DNA of 64,000 nt from Acidobacteriota bacterium (GCA_013289955.1 JABCYZ010000004.1:1-64000), one strand, 5' to 3'; numbered from the stretch's first letter, positions 8,228-17,512 are shown. A program made the numbers and translations. Notes: generated by a model from the sequence alone, not told the origin.

Positions 8228-9901
8228 TTAGTGGAAACGTGTCGCGTCGTACTCAAAATTGACGAGATTGTCCCGATAGTCGAGTTTGATATCCAGAAGG
8301 TACAGCATGGCAAATCCCAGCGCTCCCGATACTTCGATTCCCACGTGGTTACTTGTGTTACTCAGGTCGAACGCCACCATATCGCTCCGCCTTTGCTGGA
8401 ATTTGCCGAACGTCAGCATGATTTCTCCCGTGGTGTAGACGGTCTTAACCTGCCCGCTCAGCCCTTTCACTTGAATGTCGGTATCCTTGTGAAGCTTCGA
8501 GGCTTCTCGCGCCGCCTCCGGCGAGAGGGTGTTATCCCATGCGCCGGTGTCCAGCAAGAAAAGCCGGTAAGGCGCCTTGTTGAGTTGTACGGGCAGCAGC
8601 AACATGTGTCCGAATCGGTAGACTTTCTCAAAGTCCTTGTATTCGGGCGGTATCCAGCGGTCGTGCAAGCCCGCGCTTACCGTCTCCTCGGATTGCAACG
8701 AAGCTTGTTCCCCGGCTTGATCGGGATACGGTGGCAGCTGCGAAAGTTTCAGCCGCCTGTTTGGAAAATCGATGTCCACGAGATAGCTCGCGAAAACGTC
8801 CGCTCCAATCAGCCCGTCCGTGTCCAGGGTGCGTTTTTTGTCCACCACATCCACGTAACAGTTCTGAAATTCAAGTTCTCCGATTTGCAGTTTCTCTGCG
8901 AAGGCCACATAACCGTTCGCCGCGCCTTTGTCTCCTATGCCCCCGATCAGGTTATCTGCTACCTTCGCCAGCCCGGCCTTCTCCGCAACCCGCGAGCTCA
9001 CCAGAATTCCGCCCGCGCCTGTGTCCAGTTCCAGCATCGCTTTGACGCCATTCACTTTCACGCCGAGCTGATAACTGCCAAACCGCCTTGCGTCCAGCAT
9101 CCGCGGCTCAAGTTTCGCTTCCGTTGCGCTCACCCTATTGACCAGCTTGCACGAACGGTTCACGTTCTTGTTCCGGTCTTCCAGCACGGCGATTCCCGCG
9201 GCCAGGCTTTGGCGCTCCTCGTCATCTTCGAAGCGCCCCTCCGCCATCCTTTTTCTCCATTCTTCCACTCGCTCCTTCGGGGTCATCGAGCGTATCCAGA
9301 ACTCTTCAATATCAGGATCTTTCGGGTCATTCTTGTGGGCAACCTCGATCAGCGCCCGCGCACTCTTGTAATTGGCGGTCGCCCGGTAAATGTTGGCGAG
9401 CCCGAGGTAGGCTCGCGGCGTCGTGTTCTGGCTTTTCACCAGCCACGAAAGTATCCGCTCGGCCTCCGCGAGATTTCCCTCGCGAAAATAAACCTCAGCC
9501 ATCGCCGTTTGCGCGTTCGCCTGCTCTTTATCCAAATCCGTCGCCTTTCGCGCTGCCGCTTCGGCTTCGGGAACTCGATGCAAGTGCAGGTAGGTGCGCG
9601 CCAGCCACGCATTCGCATGCGCCGATGGCCCCGCCGAGCTGGGAGTCGCCGCGGCGGTTTCAAAGCTAAGCGCTGCCGCTTTGAAGTTCTCTGCCCGATA
9701 AGCCTTGATGCCCTCTTGCAGCAAATGCATCGCCGTCGCGGCCGTTTCGCCATCCGCATTCGCACGGGAACTACCCGCGGCAACGGACGCGGCTCTTGTC
9801 ATTGTGGAAGGCTCTTGGCCCCAAAGAAGCGTGGAAGGATTGCCACGGACGAACACCGTGGCAAGACCAAAGAACAAGAGGGTCAGGCGAAGGGTTTTCA
9901 T
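8228..9901 (-). CDS. Secreted TPR protein with two retropepsin-like aspartyl protease domains
   Basis: The 557 residues start with a signal peptide (about 1-29). A tetratricopeptide region follows (about 55-200; repeats such as AMAEVYFREGNLAEAERIL and GLANIYRATANYKSARALI). Two domains of the retropepsin/gag-asp type come next: the first has LDTGAGG at 292-298 and later GLIGADVF, the second has LDTGAWDNT at 450-458 and GALGFAML. Each retropepsin domain gives one catalytic Asp, so two in one chain could form an intramolecular pair like pepsin. That arrangement is inference. It probably acts outside the inner membrane. The gene is single and divergent from the DUF4386-like gene. Confidence 0.85.
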   Translation of the reverse strand: MKTLRLTLLFFGLATVFVRGNPSTLLWGQEPSTMTRAASVAAGSSRANADGETAATAMHLLQEGIKAYRAENFKAAALSFETAAATPSSAGPSAHANAWLARTYLHLHRVPEAEAAARKATDLDKEQANAQTAMAEVYFREGNLAEAERILSWLVKSQNTTPRAYLGLANIYRATANYKSARALIEVAHKNDPKDPDIEEFWIRSMTPKERVEEWRKRMAEGRFEDDEERQSLAAGIAVLEDRNKNVNRSCKLVNRVSATEAKLEPRMLDARRFGSYQLGVKVNGVKAMLELDTGAGGILVSSRVAEKAGLAKVADNLIGGIGDKGAANGYVAFAEKLQIGELEFQNCYVDVVDKKRTLDTDGLIGADVFASYLVDIDFPNRRLKLSQLPPYPDQAGEQASLQSEETVSAGLHDRWIPPEYKDFEKVYRFGHMLLLPVQLNKAPYRLFLLDTGAWDNTLSPEAAREASKLHKDTDIQVKGLSGQVKTVYTTGEIMLTFGKFQQRRSDMVAFDLSNTSNHVGIEVSGALGFAMLYLLDIKLDYRDNLVNFEYDATRFH

Positions 9902-10147
9902 GCGCTACCTGACAACCGGAATGCGTACTTTGATGAGCGACATTCTCCCTGCCGATACGCAGCTTGTCAATTTTTCTACATGAGAAAAGCCGGCGCCCAA
10001 TCCCGCAAAGGAAACATCCCGTCGCCTGTCGCATCTTAAAACCGCCAGTAAGTCCGGGAGCAAGACGAACCCTGGGGGCCGCACGGGCGCTACCGACGCA
10101 TCAGTGATACAACTCAGGCCCAGGCGGTCCGTTCTGGAGGTTATGAA

Positions 10148-10708
10148 ATGATGTCGCGCGTTGCAGAAGCTTCGCCGCGTCCCCGGGCCAGGCTTACCGG
10201 TGTCGTTTATTTTCTTTACTTTCTGACGGCAATATCCGGCGAGCTCTTCGTTGGCCGAACCCGGCTTGTTTTGTACGACGCCGCAGACCTCATCGCGCAT
10301 GCGCTCTACATCGCTCTGACGCTGCTAATGTTCTACTTGTTCAGGCCGGTGAACAGCAACCTCTCCATGCTCGCTGCTCTCTTCGGCCTCATGGGATGCG
10401 CCAATGATGTTCTTAACCTCTTTCATCGCGCTCCCTACAAAATCAACTCCCTGGTATTTTTCGGGCCCTATTGCCTCCTGCTCGGCTACCTCATTTCCAG
10501 GTCCACCTTTCTGCCTCGAATTCTTGGCGTGCTGCTCATGCTTGCCGGTTTGGGTTGGCTCATCTTTCTGTCCCCGCTTGGCAACCATCTGTCTACCTAC
10601 CTTCAGGTCCTCGGCTTCCTCGCGGAACTATCGCTCTGCTTGTGGCTCCTCGTGATGGGCGTAGACGTTCAACGATGGAAGGAGCAGGCCGGTGCAGCGA
10701 TCCAGTGA
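10148..10708 (+). CDS. DUF4386-like integral membrane protein
   Basis: The 186-residue protein has about six hydrophobic helices. The start RLTGVVYFLYFLTAISGEL, the central NDVLNLFHRAPY and the end LAELSLCLWLLVMGVDVQRW match the DUF4386 pattern. Function is unknown. GGAGG at 10135-10139 supports ATG 10148 (a second ATG follows directly). The preceding 246-bp gap is shared with the divergent aspartyl protease gene. Confidence 0.75.
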   Translation: MMSRVAEASPRPRARLTGVVYFLYFLTAISGELFVGRTRLVLYDAADLIAHALYIALTLLMFYLFRPVNSNLSMLAALFGLMGCANDVLNLFHRAPYKINSLVFFGPYCLLLGYLISRSTFLPRILGVLLMLAGLGWLIFLSPLGNHLSTYLQVLGFLAELSLCLWLLVMGVDVQRWKEQAGAAIQ

Positions 10709-10778
10709 CAAGAGGATCGATTTAATCAATACAGCGGTAGAAGGCCCATACCGTCGAACTGCGGCCCGGCTGTCAGGG

Positions 10779-11168
10779 TTATGGTTGCGCGCGGCGTGGC
10801 TGGCTATTCGTGGCAATTGTCCCGTTTTTGCATCGCCTGCCGGTAGCGCTGAAACGAACCACGCCAGGCATGTCGGCACAGAACTCACGCTGTCCCACGG
10901 TTCTCACCTCGAAAGGCGATCCTTGGGGCGGGTAACCGACCGAACCAGTGTTTTCCCCGCCGCGGCTCTTTAGCGTCTCACCGTTCCTCGAATCGGCAGC
11001 AACATATCGTCGGCCCGAAGCCGTCCCTGAAGCCGGAAACCCATGGTTCCAACTCGTATAAGGAATCGGAATGGCGATCATCACTAAGACCAGCAATACC
11101 GCAACAATGCTCAGTATTTCAACGAGTGAGACAGTTCCGTGTTCTCTTCTTCCAATTGGGTCAGTCAT
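10779..11168 (-). CDS. Pilin-like/pseudopilin-like protein, atypical
   Basis: From the ATG at 11168, directly behind GGAGGGAAG, the protein has 129 residues. The N-terminus reads EHGTVSLVEIL then a hydrophobic helix ending AIPIP (about 12-36), the shape of a type IV prepilin. The C-terminal part (FCADMPGVVRFSATG, about 96-110) resembles the end of acidobacterial PilA-like proteins. The conserved Glu is one residue too far from the Gly (position 6 instead of 5 after it), and the body is short. No other pilus gene is near. It could be a minor pseudopilin, or a decaying pilin copy. Confidence 0.6.
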   Translation of the reverse strand: MTDPIGRREHGTVSLVEILSIVAVLLVLVMIAIPIPYTSWNHGFPASGTASGRRYVAADSRNGETLKSRGGENTGSVGYPPQGSPFEVRTVGQREFCADMPGVVRFSATGRRCKNGTIATNSQPRRAQP

Positions 11169-11595
11169 CTTCCCTCCGTTCGGGACGGGCAAAAATACTA
11201 ATCTGGTGCCATTTTTGACACAGAAGGGGGGCTAACTGACCGGCAGATACTGCTTCGATGCTGCCACTTATTAGGAGGTCCCGCGATAGCGATGGCGACT
11301 CTTCGTGTCTGGGAGAAACTGACCGGAAGGACAGGGGCGGGCGGGACGCCAACCCCGGTTAAAATCGTGACCGGGATGCCGCGATTGGCGCAGTCGCCGG
11401 TTTTGCGTGTGCAGGTTTATGGCAATCACGCTGAGAACGGAATCGCCAAGCGCGAGAGAAGTACCTCTCCTTATCTGGCAGGCTAGCCCTTTGGCCAAAT
11501 TTTCCTGGGACTAGTGATAGGATTTGCCCACAGCTTCGTACTTCCTGATACAGATGAACGTCACGTGCGAGTCTTGATTTCGGAAAGGAACCTCC
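11169..11595. other. Intergenic region without a supported gene
   Basis: The 427 bp between the divergent pilin-like and membrane-protein genes hold short open frames on both strands (for example 11271-11498 minus and 11292-11486 plus). None has family features or a good ribosome-binding site. I see no RNA structure or clear promoter. Confidence 0.4.
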
Positions 11596-12153
11596 GTGCA
11601 AATCAGTGATGGACAATGGGATGTACGAAGCGTTTTCTTGGGCGGCTTTGCTGGCCAGTTGGTGTCGGGTGTAGTCTGGCTTCTGTCAGCTGTCCTGGCT
11701 ACCTGGCATTCGCCTAAGTCAGCAATCATCGCGCTGGTCGCAGGCGGCTTCTTCATCTTTCCTCTGACGCAGTTGCTCTTGCGACTGACGGGTCGGCCCG
11801 CATCCTTGCCGAAGGGTCACCCGATGAACGCTCTGGGCATGCAGATTGCCTTTACGCTGCCGCTGAATCTCCCGCTTGTAGCAGCTGCCACCTTTTGCCG
11901 CCAGAACTGGTTCTACCCTGCCTTCATGATCGTGCTTGGCACTCACTATTTGCCATTCATCTTCTTGTATGGAATGCCGCAATTTGGTGTCCTGGCGGCA
12001 TTTCTGATTGGCGCAGGTGTAGCCATCGGCCTGTATGCGCCGTCAGCCTTCAGCCTCGGCGCATGGCTGACGGCAGCGATCCTGCTGCTCTTTGCCTTCG
12101 TCGGGCGAAGCGTTGCACTACGGGAGAGTCGGCAGACTCAGCCGAGTCACTAG
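11596..12153 (+). CDS. Integral membrane protein of unknown function (DUF7010-like)
   Basis: This 185-residue protein has a GTG start preceded by GGAAAGGAAC (11582-11591). About five to six hydrophobic helices are visible (FLGGFAGQLVSGVVWLLSA, IIALVAGGFFIFPLTQLL, PAFMIVLGTHYLPFIFLYGM, FGVLAAFLIGAGVAIGLYA and a last one). The GGFxGQLVSGxxWLLSA opening resembles proteins grouped under DUF7010; this is recollection, not a search. No function is known. It has no close partner gene. Confidence 0.55.
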   Translation: MQISDGQWDVRSVFLGGFAGQLVSGVVWLLSAVLATWHSPKSAIIALVAGGFFIFPLTQLLLRLTGRPASLPKGHPMNALGMQIAFTLPLNLPLVAAATFCRQNWFYPAFMIVLGTHYLPFIFLYGMPQFGVLAAFLIGAGVAIGLYAPSAFSLGAWLTAAILLLFAFVGRSVALRESRQTQPSH

Positions 12154-12394
12154 CGGCAATTGCAGGAAGTCATTCTCATTTGCATGGAGCCAGGCTCGCC
12201 AAGACTCGACACCCAAACCTAGCTTAACCGCCGGGCAGCCACCGCTCCCTCGCCTCACGCGTAGCGTCCGCCGCCGGGCGGCAACGTCCTAATGCCGAAA
12301 ACCGGGAACTGAGCGGCACGGGCTCTTAACAACTCGCTTCTTCTACTCGAAATCGTCTAAAGTAATTCTGAAGTTCCATGGTCCGGAAAACTAT

Positions 12395-13516
12395 ATGAAC
12401 CGCACTCGCGCATCCTTCTTCGTCTTCGTTCTGTACTTTTCCTCCCCAGCGATGTTTCTCTCCACCGCAAAAGCGGCCCCTCCCAAAACCGTCATCTATA
12501 AGGTTGGCGTGATGCACCGCCAATTCACCCCGCCAGAACCTTATGATTGGCGCGGCGCTAAGACGCACGCCCTCGTCACCGAAATTTGGTATCCGGCCGA
12601 CCCCGCCGCAAACGAGCAGATGCAATGGATCGGCTCACCTGACACGCCATTTGCCAAAGCTGGAAAAGCCGCACCCGACGCTGCGCCCGTTGCTATACCC
12701 GAAAAGTTCCCGCTGATTCTGCTCTCGCATGGCACGGGCGGCTCTGCTGCCATGATGGGCTGGTTCGGCGCGGCGCTAGCGTCGCATGGCTACATCGTCG
12801 CTGCCGTAAATCATCCTGGCAATAACGGGCTCGAAGACTACACGCTTCAGGGATTTTCTATTTGGTGGGAACGCGCGGCCGACCTAACCGTCGTGCTTGA
12901 CCAAATCCTCGCCGATGCAACCTTGGGCTCGCACATCGACCCCAAACGCGTGGGCGCCGCCGGTTTTTCTCTTGGCGGCTTCACGGTGATTGAAATTGCC
13001 GGCGGCATTGGAGAGCTTTCTCGCTTTCAGGAGTTTTGCAAATCTCCCAAAGCCGACGGCCTCTGTACCGACCCACCGGAATTCCCCGGCCTCACCGCCA
13101 AAGCAACAGCCCTGGCCGAAACCGATCCAGTCATGCAAGCCGCTCTTCGCGAAGGCGCGAAATCCCATCGCGATCCCCGGGTCCGCGCCATCTTCGCCAT
13201 GGCCCCAGCACTCGGCCCCGCCTTCGATCCTGCGGCGCTCGCCAAGATCTCCATTCCCACGCAAATCGTCGCGGGCGCCGTGGACAATATTGTCCCTCTC
13301 GAAACAAGCGCCAAGTTCTTCGCCGCCAAAATTCCCGGCGCACAACTCACCATTCTTCAATCCGTGGGCCACTACACGTTTCTCGACACCTGCGCCGAGC
13401 TGGGAGACCGCACAAAGCCGCAGCTCTGCCTCGACCAAGCCGGCATCCTTCGCGACGAAATCCACGTGCAAACCGCCGCCATGGCCGCCAAATTTTTCGA
13501 CGCTAACCTGAAATGA
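12395..13516 (+). CDS. Secreted alpha/beta hydrolase (PAF-acetylhydrolase/dienelactone-hydrolase-like)
   Basis: The 373 residues begin with a signal peptide (about 1-27, ending STAKA). The hydrolase fold is clear: LILLSHGTGGS gives the oxyanion region, GFSLGG (about 191-196) holds the nucleophilic serine, QIVAGAVDNIVP is the acidic-residue strand, and SVGHYTFLDTC provides the histidine. Size and the early EIWYPAD motif match the predicted dienelactone hydrolase/PAF-acetylhydrolase group, so an ester substrate is likely; which ester is unknown. It converges with the GGDEF gene 77 bp away and is probably monocistronic. Confidence 0.85.
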   Translation: MNRTRASFFVFVLYFSSPAMFLSTAKAAPPKTVIYKVGVMHRQFTPPEPYDWRGAKTHALVTEIWYPADPAANEQMQWIGSPDTPFAKAGKAAPDAAPVAIPEKFPLILLSHGTGGSAAMMGWFGAALASHGYIVAAVNHPGNNGLEDYTLQGFSIWWERAADLTVVLDQILADATLGSHIDPKRVGAAGFSLGGFTVIEIAGGIGELSRFQEFCKSPKADGLCTDPPEFPGLTAKATALAETDPVMQAALREGAKSHRDPRVRAIFAMAPALGPAFDPAALAKISIPTQIVAGAVDNIVPLETSAKFFAAKIPGAQLTILQSVGHYTFLDTCAELGDRTKPQLCLDQAGILRDEIHVQTAAMAAKFFDANLK

Positions 13517-13593
13517 ACGTAGATTTACAGCGAAGTATGATCTGGCCTGAAGCGGAATCCGTGGCAGGCGCCTCAAGTCTGGCAAGACCTGTG

Positions 13594-14976
13594 TCAGCTC
13601 GGGAGCAGAAATCTCTTCTTCGGAACACCCTTTTCGCGATAGAGGTCGCGGTCCGCTGCGCCCAAAATCTCGTTCGAGGTCTCTCCATCGTCCGGATACA
13701 TTGCCATGCCGATACTCACAGAAATCTTCGGCTCCTCGCCATCTTCTGCCAGGCGTCTGGAAATTCGCTGCGCCACCAGCCGCGCCGCCTCGGCATCTGT
13801 CTCCGGCAAAATCAAAACAAACTCGTCTCCGCCGTAGCGCCCTGCCGTATCCATCTCCCGCGAGTACAACCGCAACATATCCGCCAGCCGGCACAGCGCC
13901 CGGCTCCCCACGATATGCCCCATCGCATCGTTGATTTTTTTCAACCCATCCAGATCCAGAAGCAAAACCACAAAAGGCCGTTCGTTTCTTCCAAACCGCT
14001 TGATCTCCGTCTCGAGCGCCTCCACCAGCTGCCGGTAATTCGCCAGCCCCGTCAGAGGATCGCTCACCGCCAAATTCCTGACGCGTTCCTCGGCCCGCTT
14101 GTGTTCCGTAATTTCCGCCGCCAGCGCCAGCGTCATGACCGCAATAATCCCCATGAATGACTGCATCAGAAGGAGAGATGTGTTCTGCGATTCCCTCGCA
14201 AACGGTCCGTATCCGTGCAACGTGCCCCAGGCAGCAATCACCGAAAGCCCGCATAGAGCAGTCGCTGCCTTGCGCCGCCCGAATCGATACGCCGCCCAGA
14301 TCAAAAATGGGATGCACAGATATTCGAGAGGATAATTCTTAAGTTCGGAATGGAATGGTTTGCCGAACACAACCCAACCCGTGGCAAAGAGCCCCAAGAA
14401 CAAAAAGGCCAGCTCCGTAACTTGCTCGCGAGTCCATCGGATCCGGGGATTCTCCCGCCAAAGAAGCAGCAGTGGCGTCACCGTCACCGCGCCGACAGCG
14501 TCGCCCAACCACCACGTGCACCAGATCGAGCCAAACGCGTTCCAATCGGCGAATCCCCAGGCCGCCAGCGTTGCCACTCCAATCGTCGCGCTCAGTGTCG
14601 TCGCAACCATTCCTGCCAGTAACGCGAACTTGAAAATGTCCGCAGCCCGAGCGAACGATTCCTTGCCTCCCGCAAACCGGCTTACCAGATAGCACGCTGC
14701 CAATGCCTCCAGCGTGTTCCCGCCGGCAATCACAATCGACGTCACCACCGAGCCAGCCGTCGTCACATTGACGAAAAACGCCCCAATCAAAATGCCCGGC
14801 CAAACCCTGTATCCGAATATCAACAAAGCGGCGATGGCAATGCCGGTGCACGGCCACACGGCTGTCGCGCTCGCATGCAAGTAAGCCAGTAGCAGGCCCA
14901 GTTTCCCGGCGACCAGGTACACCGCGGCCAGCCCCGCCACTGTCGCCACATGTTTCATCCCATCCGACCGCTTCAT
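13594..14976 (-). CDS. MASE1-GGDEF diguanylate cyclase
   Basis: The 460 residues comprise an N-terminal MASE1 sensor of about eight TM helices (10-290, with WPCTGIAIAALL and WWLGDAVGAVTVTPLLL typical of the family) and a GGDEF domain (about 305-460). The active-site loop is intact (RYGGDEF, 380-386). An allosteric I-site RxxD (R373-D376) lies five residues before it, so the enzyme should make c-di-GMP and be product-inhibited. The MASE1 ligand is unknown. A receiver-PilZ gene lies upstream on the same strand, separated by about 250 bp. Confidence 0.93.
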   Translation of the reverse strand: MKRSDGMKHVATVAGLAAVYLVAGKLGLLLAYLHASATAVWPCTGIAIAALLIFGYRVWPGILIGAFFVNVTTAGSVVTSIVIAGGNTLEALAACYLVSRFAGGKESFARAADIFKFALLAGMVATTLSATIGVATLAAWGFADWNAFGSIWCTWWLGDAVGAVTVTPLLLLWRENPRIRWTREQVTELAFLFLGLFATGWVVFGKPFHSELKNYPLEYLCIPFLIWAAYRFGRRKAATALCGLSVIAAWGTLHGYGPFARESQNTSLLLMQSFMGIIAVMTLALAAEITEHKRAEERVRNLAVSDPLTGLANYRQLVEALETEIKRFGRNERPFVVLLLDLDGLKKINDAMGHIVGSRALCRLADMLRLYSREMDTAGRYGGDEFVLILPETDAEAARLVAQRISRRLAEDGEEPKISVSIGMAMYPDDGETSNEILGAADRDLYREKGVPKKRFLLPS

Positions 14977-15056
14977 TCCGTCTTCTCCGCCTCGCCCCTA
15001 TCTGTCCGGGGGAGGGAATCAAGCACTCCGCGTACACATTCCAGCCGTCCCGTTTT

Positions 15057-15074
15057 GGGCTGATCCTTCAGCCC
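15057..15074. repeat. Small perfect palindrome upstream of the GGDEF gene
   Basis: GGGCTGA and TCAGCCC form a 7-bp stem with loop TCCT. It lies about 80 bp upstream of the GGDEF start and 155 bp past the PilZ gene stop. The inner sequence resembles other palindromes in this window (see 52004). No T run follows on the minus strand, so a terminator role is not supported. Confidence 0.4.
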
Positions 15075-15228
15075 CGCAAGGCCGGGCCCCCTACCGTAAT
15101 CTCCCATTTTACTAAAGCTTTCAGGCTAACGGGGACCTAACTATCCCCGCTTTTTCAATTTAATCAATCCCTCTGGCACGTCCCGTTGGCCGCTCCTGGT
15201 GGCCTCCGAACGACGTTCCGGGCTCTGC

Positions 15229-15951
15229 CTACACGGGATTCTCGTTTTCTTCCGTTTTCCGTGAAAGCTGCTCACGACCAGCCAACCACGCGCCCAGATA
15301 TCCGCGTCCCATCCCGTGAAGCGTCTGAAACAATATACCCGCCATGCCTTCCGAGCTAGTCCAGGCCACCTGCCCCTTCCCGCTCAAATCCACGCCCAGT
15401 GCGAGTTCCAGCGCAAACTCTATCACCGTCCATTGCTTTAGACCCTTTACCGTCCGGACCGCCATCCCTCCTTCGCTAAGGTTGAGGATCCGCCCGCGCT
15501 GTTCTCCCTGACCGTCTTTCAGGGTTACCGCCAGGTTCACCGCATGGCGAAAAAATCGGCGCCTCTCCCGCAGCATGATGTCTTTCGAAATGGTGATGTG
15601 CAGCGCCACGCCCTCGGCGCTCAGCGGAGTTCTTAACACAAAATTCGCGCCGGCATTCAACGTAGCCGTTGTCTCTCCGGCGTTTTGCACCACGGCGAAG
15701 ATCGCCGCCTTCCCGTTCGACGACCCTTTTCGCACTGCCTCAATCAATCCGAGCATTCCGGGAACCTGCATGTCCACAAAGACCCCGTCTATCTTCTTCC
15801 GCTCCAGATAATCGCGCGCCGCTTCCGCCGTAGGCACCAGCCCGAGCTTCGCTCCATATTTTTTGACGCCACCGGAAACCGCGGTCAGCGTGGCGTAGTC
15901 GTTCGACACCAGCAGGAATTCGAGCTCGGCCAGCGTGGACATGGTGGACAT
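15229..15951 (-). CDS. Receiver-like plus PilZ domain protein
   Basis: The 240 residues form a receiver-like domain (about 8-120) and a PilZ domain (about 128-225). PilZ c-di-GMP contacts are present: RRRFFRH (130-136) and NLSEGG (157-162). In the receiver part the aspartate D60 (FVDMQVPG) fits the phosphorylation site. The usual switch lysine is Arg (R107, VLRTPL) and the acidic pair is reduced to ND (17-18), so phosphorylation is doubtful. It likely acts as a c-di-GMP effector in the cytoplasm. It sits upstream of the GGDEF gene on the same strand, which suggests a local signalling pair. ATG 15942 is an alternative start. Confidence 0.8.
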   Translation of the reverse strand: MSTMSTLAELEFLLVSNDYATLTAVSGGVKKYGAKLGLVPTAEAARDYLERKKIDGVFVDMQVPGMLGLIEAVRKGSSNGKAAIFAVVQNAGETTATLNAGANFVLRTPLSAEGVALHITISKDIMLRERRRFFRHAVNLAVTLKDGQGEQRGRILNLSEGGMAVRTVKGLKQWTVIEFALELALGVDLSGKGQVAWTSSEGMAGILFQTLHGMGRGYLGAWLAGREQLSRKTEENENPV

Positions 15952-16156
15952 ACTGGTAACAACTCCCCGCCCTCGTGCGAAGTTCTTTGGAATTGGTCGT
16001 ATTTGATGCTGAATATACTTTTATCTTCGAAGCGAGTCCGCTGTCGAGCCTTTCGCGGCCTGCGCCCTACAATCCGGCAATCGTTACACCGTCAATCATG
16101 TACGCAGTCAACATCCTGCATCCGCCAATAAACCACTTCGGTTTTCCATATCTGGT

Positions 16157-17512
16157 TTAAGGGTTCTTTTTCCGCGGGCTTGCATTCAAGAGTTTGCGAC
16201 GCAATGCACGCACCGGTATGTCGGGCCGCAGGAGTTCTCGCGGATGAGCCGCGAGTGTAAGTACCTCATAGACTTGAGCTAGGACGGCCGGGTCGCCGCA
16301 AGTCGTGAGGAAATCGACATACCGGCGCACGAGCGGGAAGGAAAAAGAGCGCGGCCCGGTAGTTTGAGGATATTTGAAGTTCTCGGTACAACACAGCGTC
16401 CACGGAATATCCAGGCAAGTATCCACCGCTCGAAAGTAGGCTCGTCGCAATGCTTTATGTTTCAAACCCTGATGGAGACACCGCGAGAGAATTTCGGCCT
16501 CGAACGCCGCCACCGTCATTCCTTGGCCAAACACCGGGTCCAGAGCGCAAATCGCATCTCCAATGGGAAGAATGCCGGCGGGGAATCTCGGCATTTTCTG
16601 GTAACGCCGCCGTATGGACGTCGGAATCCTGAACTGTGCGATCGGGGCGCAAAGTTTTGCGCGCGAAAGCACGTTGTAGACGTCCGGCTGGCTGAGGGTT
16701 TTTGCAAACCTCAGAAAGCCATCCAGGTCTGTTGGCGGGTAGTCTTCGTGGTAGCCGGCCAAGCCGCCGAATGCGATTCCGCCTTCGACCTGAAACACGA
16801 CTCCAAGCCGCGTCTTTTCCGGCGGAGGGCCTACGATGTACAGCATGGGATGATCGGGAAGTGCGTCTGCGGGAACCTGAAAACGGCCTGTTGCATAGGC
16901 CAGATCGATGCCCACCTTCATCTCCGGCACATCGCCGAATCCGTTTTCCGCGAGCCAGGCGGGCAGCCTCGAATGGCGGCCCGTCGCATCCGTCACAAGA
17001 TCAGCGCGGAGTTGCTCTCGAGCTTCGCTTCCCTTGCCAATCTCGAGGCCGACAACGCGCTGATTTGCTTTATCGAAGAACGGCGCAAACACATTCGTCT
17101 CATAGACCATGCGCACGTTCGGGAGTTCGCTGACCCATCGGCGCAAATGCTCTTCGAGAAATGGGCGGGTCTGCGCGAACGAGTCCCGCCCCGTCGCCAC
17201 GCGCGGCAGCCAGGTTCCTGCCACATAAAATCGCGAGCGTCCATAATCGAATTTTTTTGCGCCATCGCGCACCAATTCGGCAAGTCGACCGGGGAAAAAC
17301 CTCTCGAGTACCTGCGCTCCGGAAGGCAGCAGAATATGCGTGTGCCGGCCCTGGGGCACGCCCGAACGCGGGGCGCCATGCACTGGGCAGGCGTCCTTCT
17401 CAAGAACCGTAACCATCTCGAAGTGCTCGGCAAGCGCGCGCGCCGCCAGCAGTCCGGCCACGCTTGCGCCCATAACCACTGCATGCCTTCGGTCGGTGGG
17501 ACTAAAACTCAT
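16157..17512 (-). CDS. FAD-dependent monooxygenase/hydroxylase-like oxidoreductase
   Basis: The 451-residue protein opens with a Rossmann dinucleotide-binding loop (VVMGASVAGLLAARALAE, about 12-29) followed by an acidic end of strand 2 (VLEKD). A DATGRHS motif near the middle and IGDAICALDPVFGQGMT (FAD ribityl/phosphate contact) complete the p-hydroxybenzoate-hydroxylase/geranylgeranyl-reductase-like fold. The second half contains aromatic-rich substrate-domain segments. Substrate and pathway cannot be inferred; neighbours give no hint. It is probably monocistronic and divergent from the sigma-factor operon. Confidence 0.8.
   Translation of the reverse strand: MSFSPTDRRHAVVMGASVAGLLAARALAEHFEMVTVLEKDACPVHGAPRSGVPQGRHTHILLPSGAQVLERFFPGRLAELVRDGAKKFDYGRSRFYVAGTWLPRVATGRDSFAQTRPFLEEHLRRWVSELPNVRMVYETNVFAPFFDKANQRVVGLEIGKGSEAREQLRADLVTDATGRHSRLPAWLAENGFGDVPEMKVGIDLAYATGRFQVPADALPDHPMLYIVGPPPEKTRLGVVFQVEGGIAFGGLAGYHEDYPPTDLDGFLRFAKTLSQPDVYNVLSRAKLCAPIAQFRIPTSIRRRYQKMPRFPAGILPIGDAICALDPVFGQGMTVAAFEAEILSRCLHQGLKHKALRRAYFRAVDTCLDIPWTLCCTENFKYPQTTGPRSFSFPLVRRYVDFLTTCGDPAVLAQVYEVLTLAAHPRELLRPDIPVRALRRKLLNASPRKKNP

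Noticed and set aside
8231..10039. 602-codon open frame on the plus strand
   Set aside because: It is antisense to the clear TPR-aspartyl protease gene (8228-9901) and shows no domain pattern. Long antisense frames are expected at this GC content.
11271..11498. Possible gene between the pilin-like and DUF7010-like genes
   Set aside because: The competing frames on both strands have equal support, which is none: no start signal, no motif.
12884..14317. 477-codon minus-strand frame spanning the hydrolase and GGDEF genes
   Set aside because: It crosses two well-supported genes in the wrong frame and has low-complexity Gly/Arg content.
15174..15190. TGGCACGTCCCGTTGGC as a sigma-54 promoter
   Set aside because: The spacing to the -12 element is off by one, GC is replaced by GG, and no plus-strand gene lies downstream.
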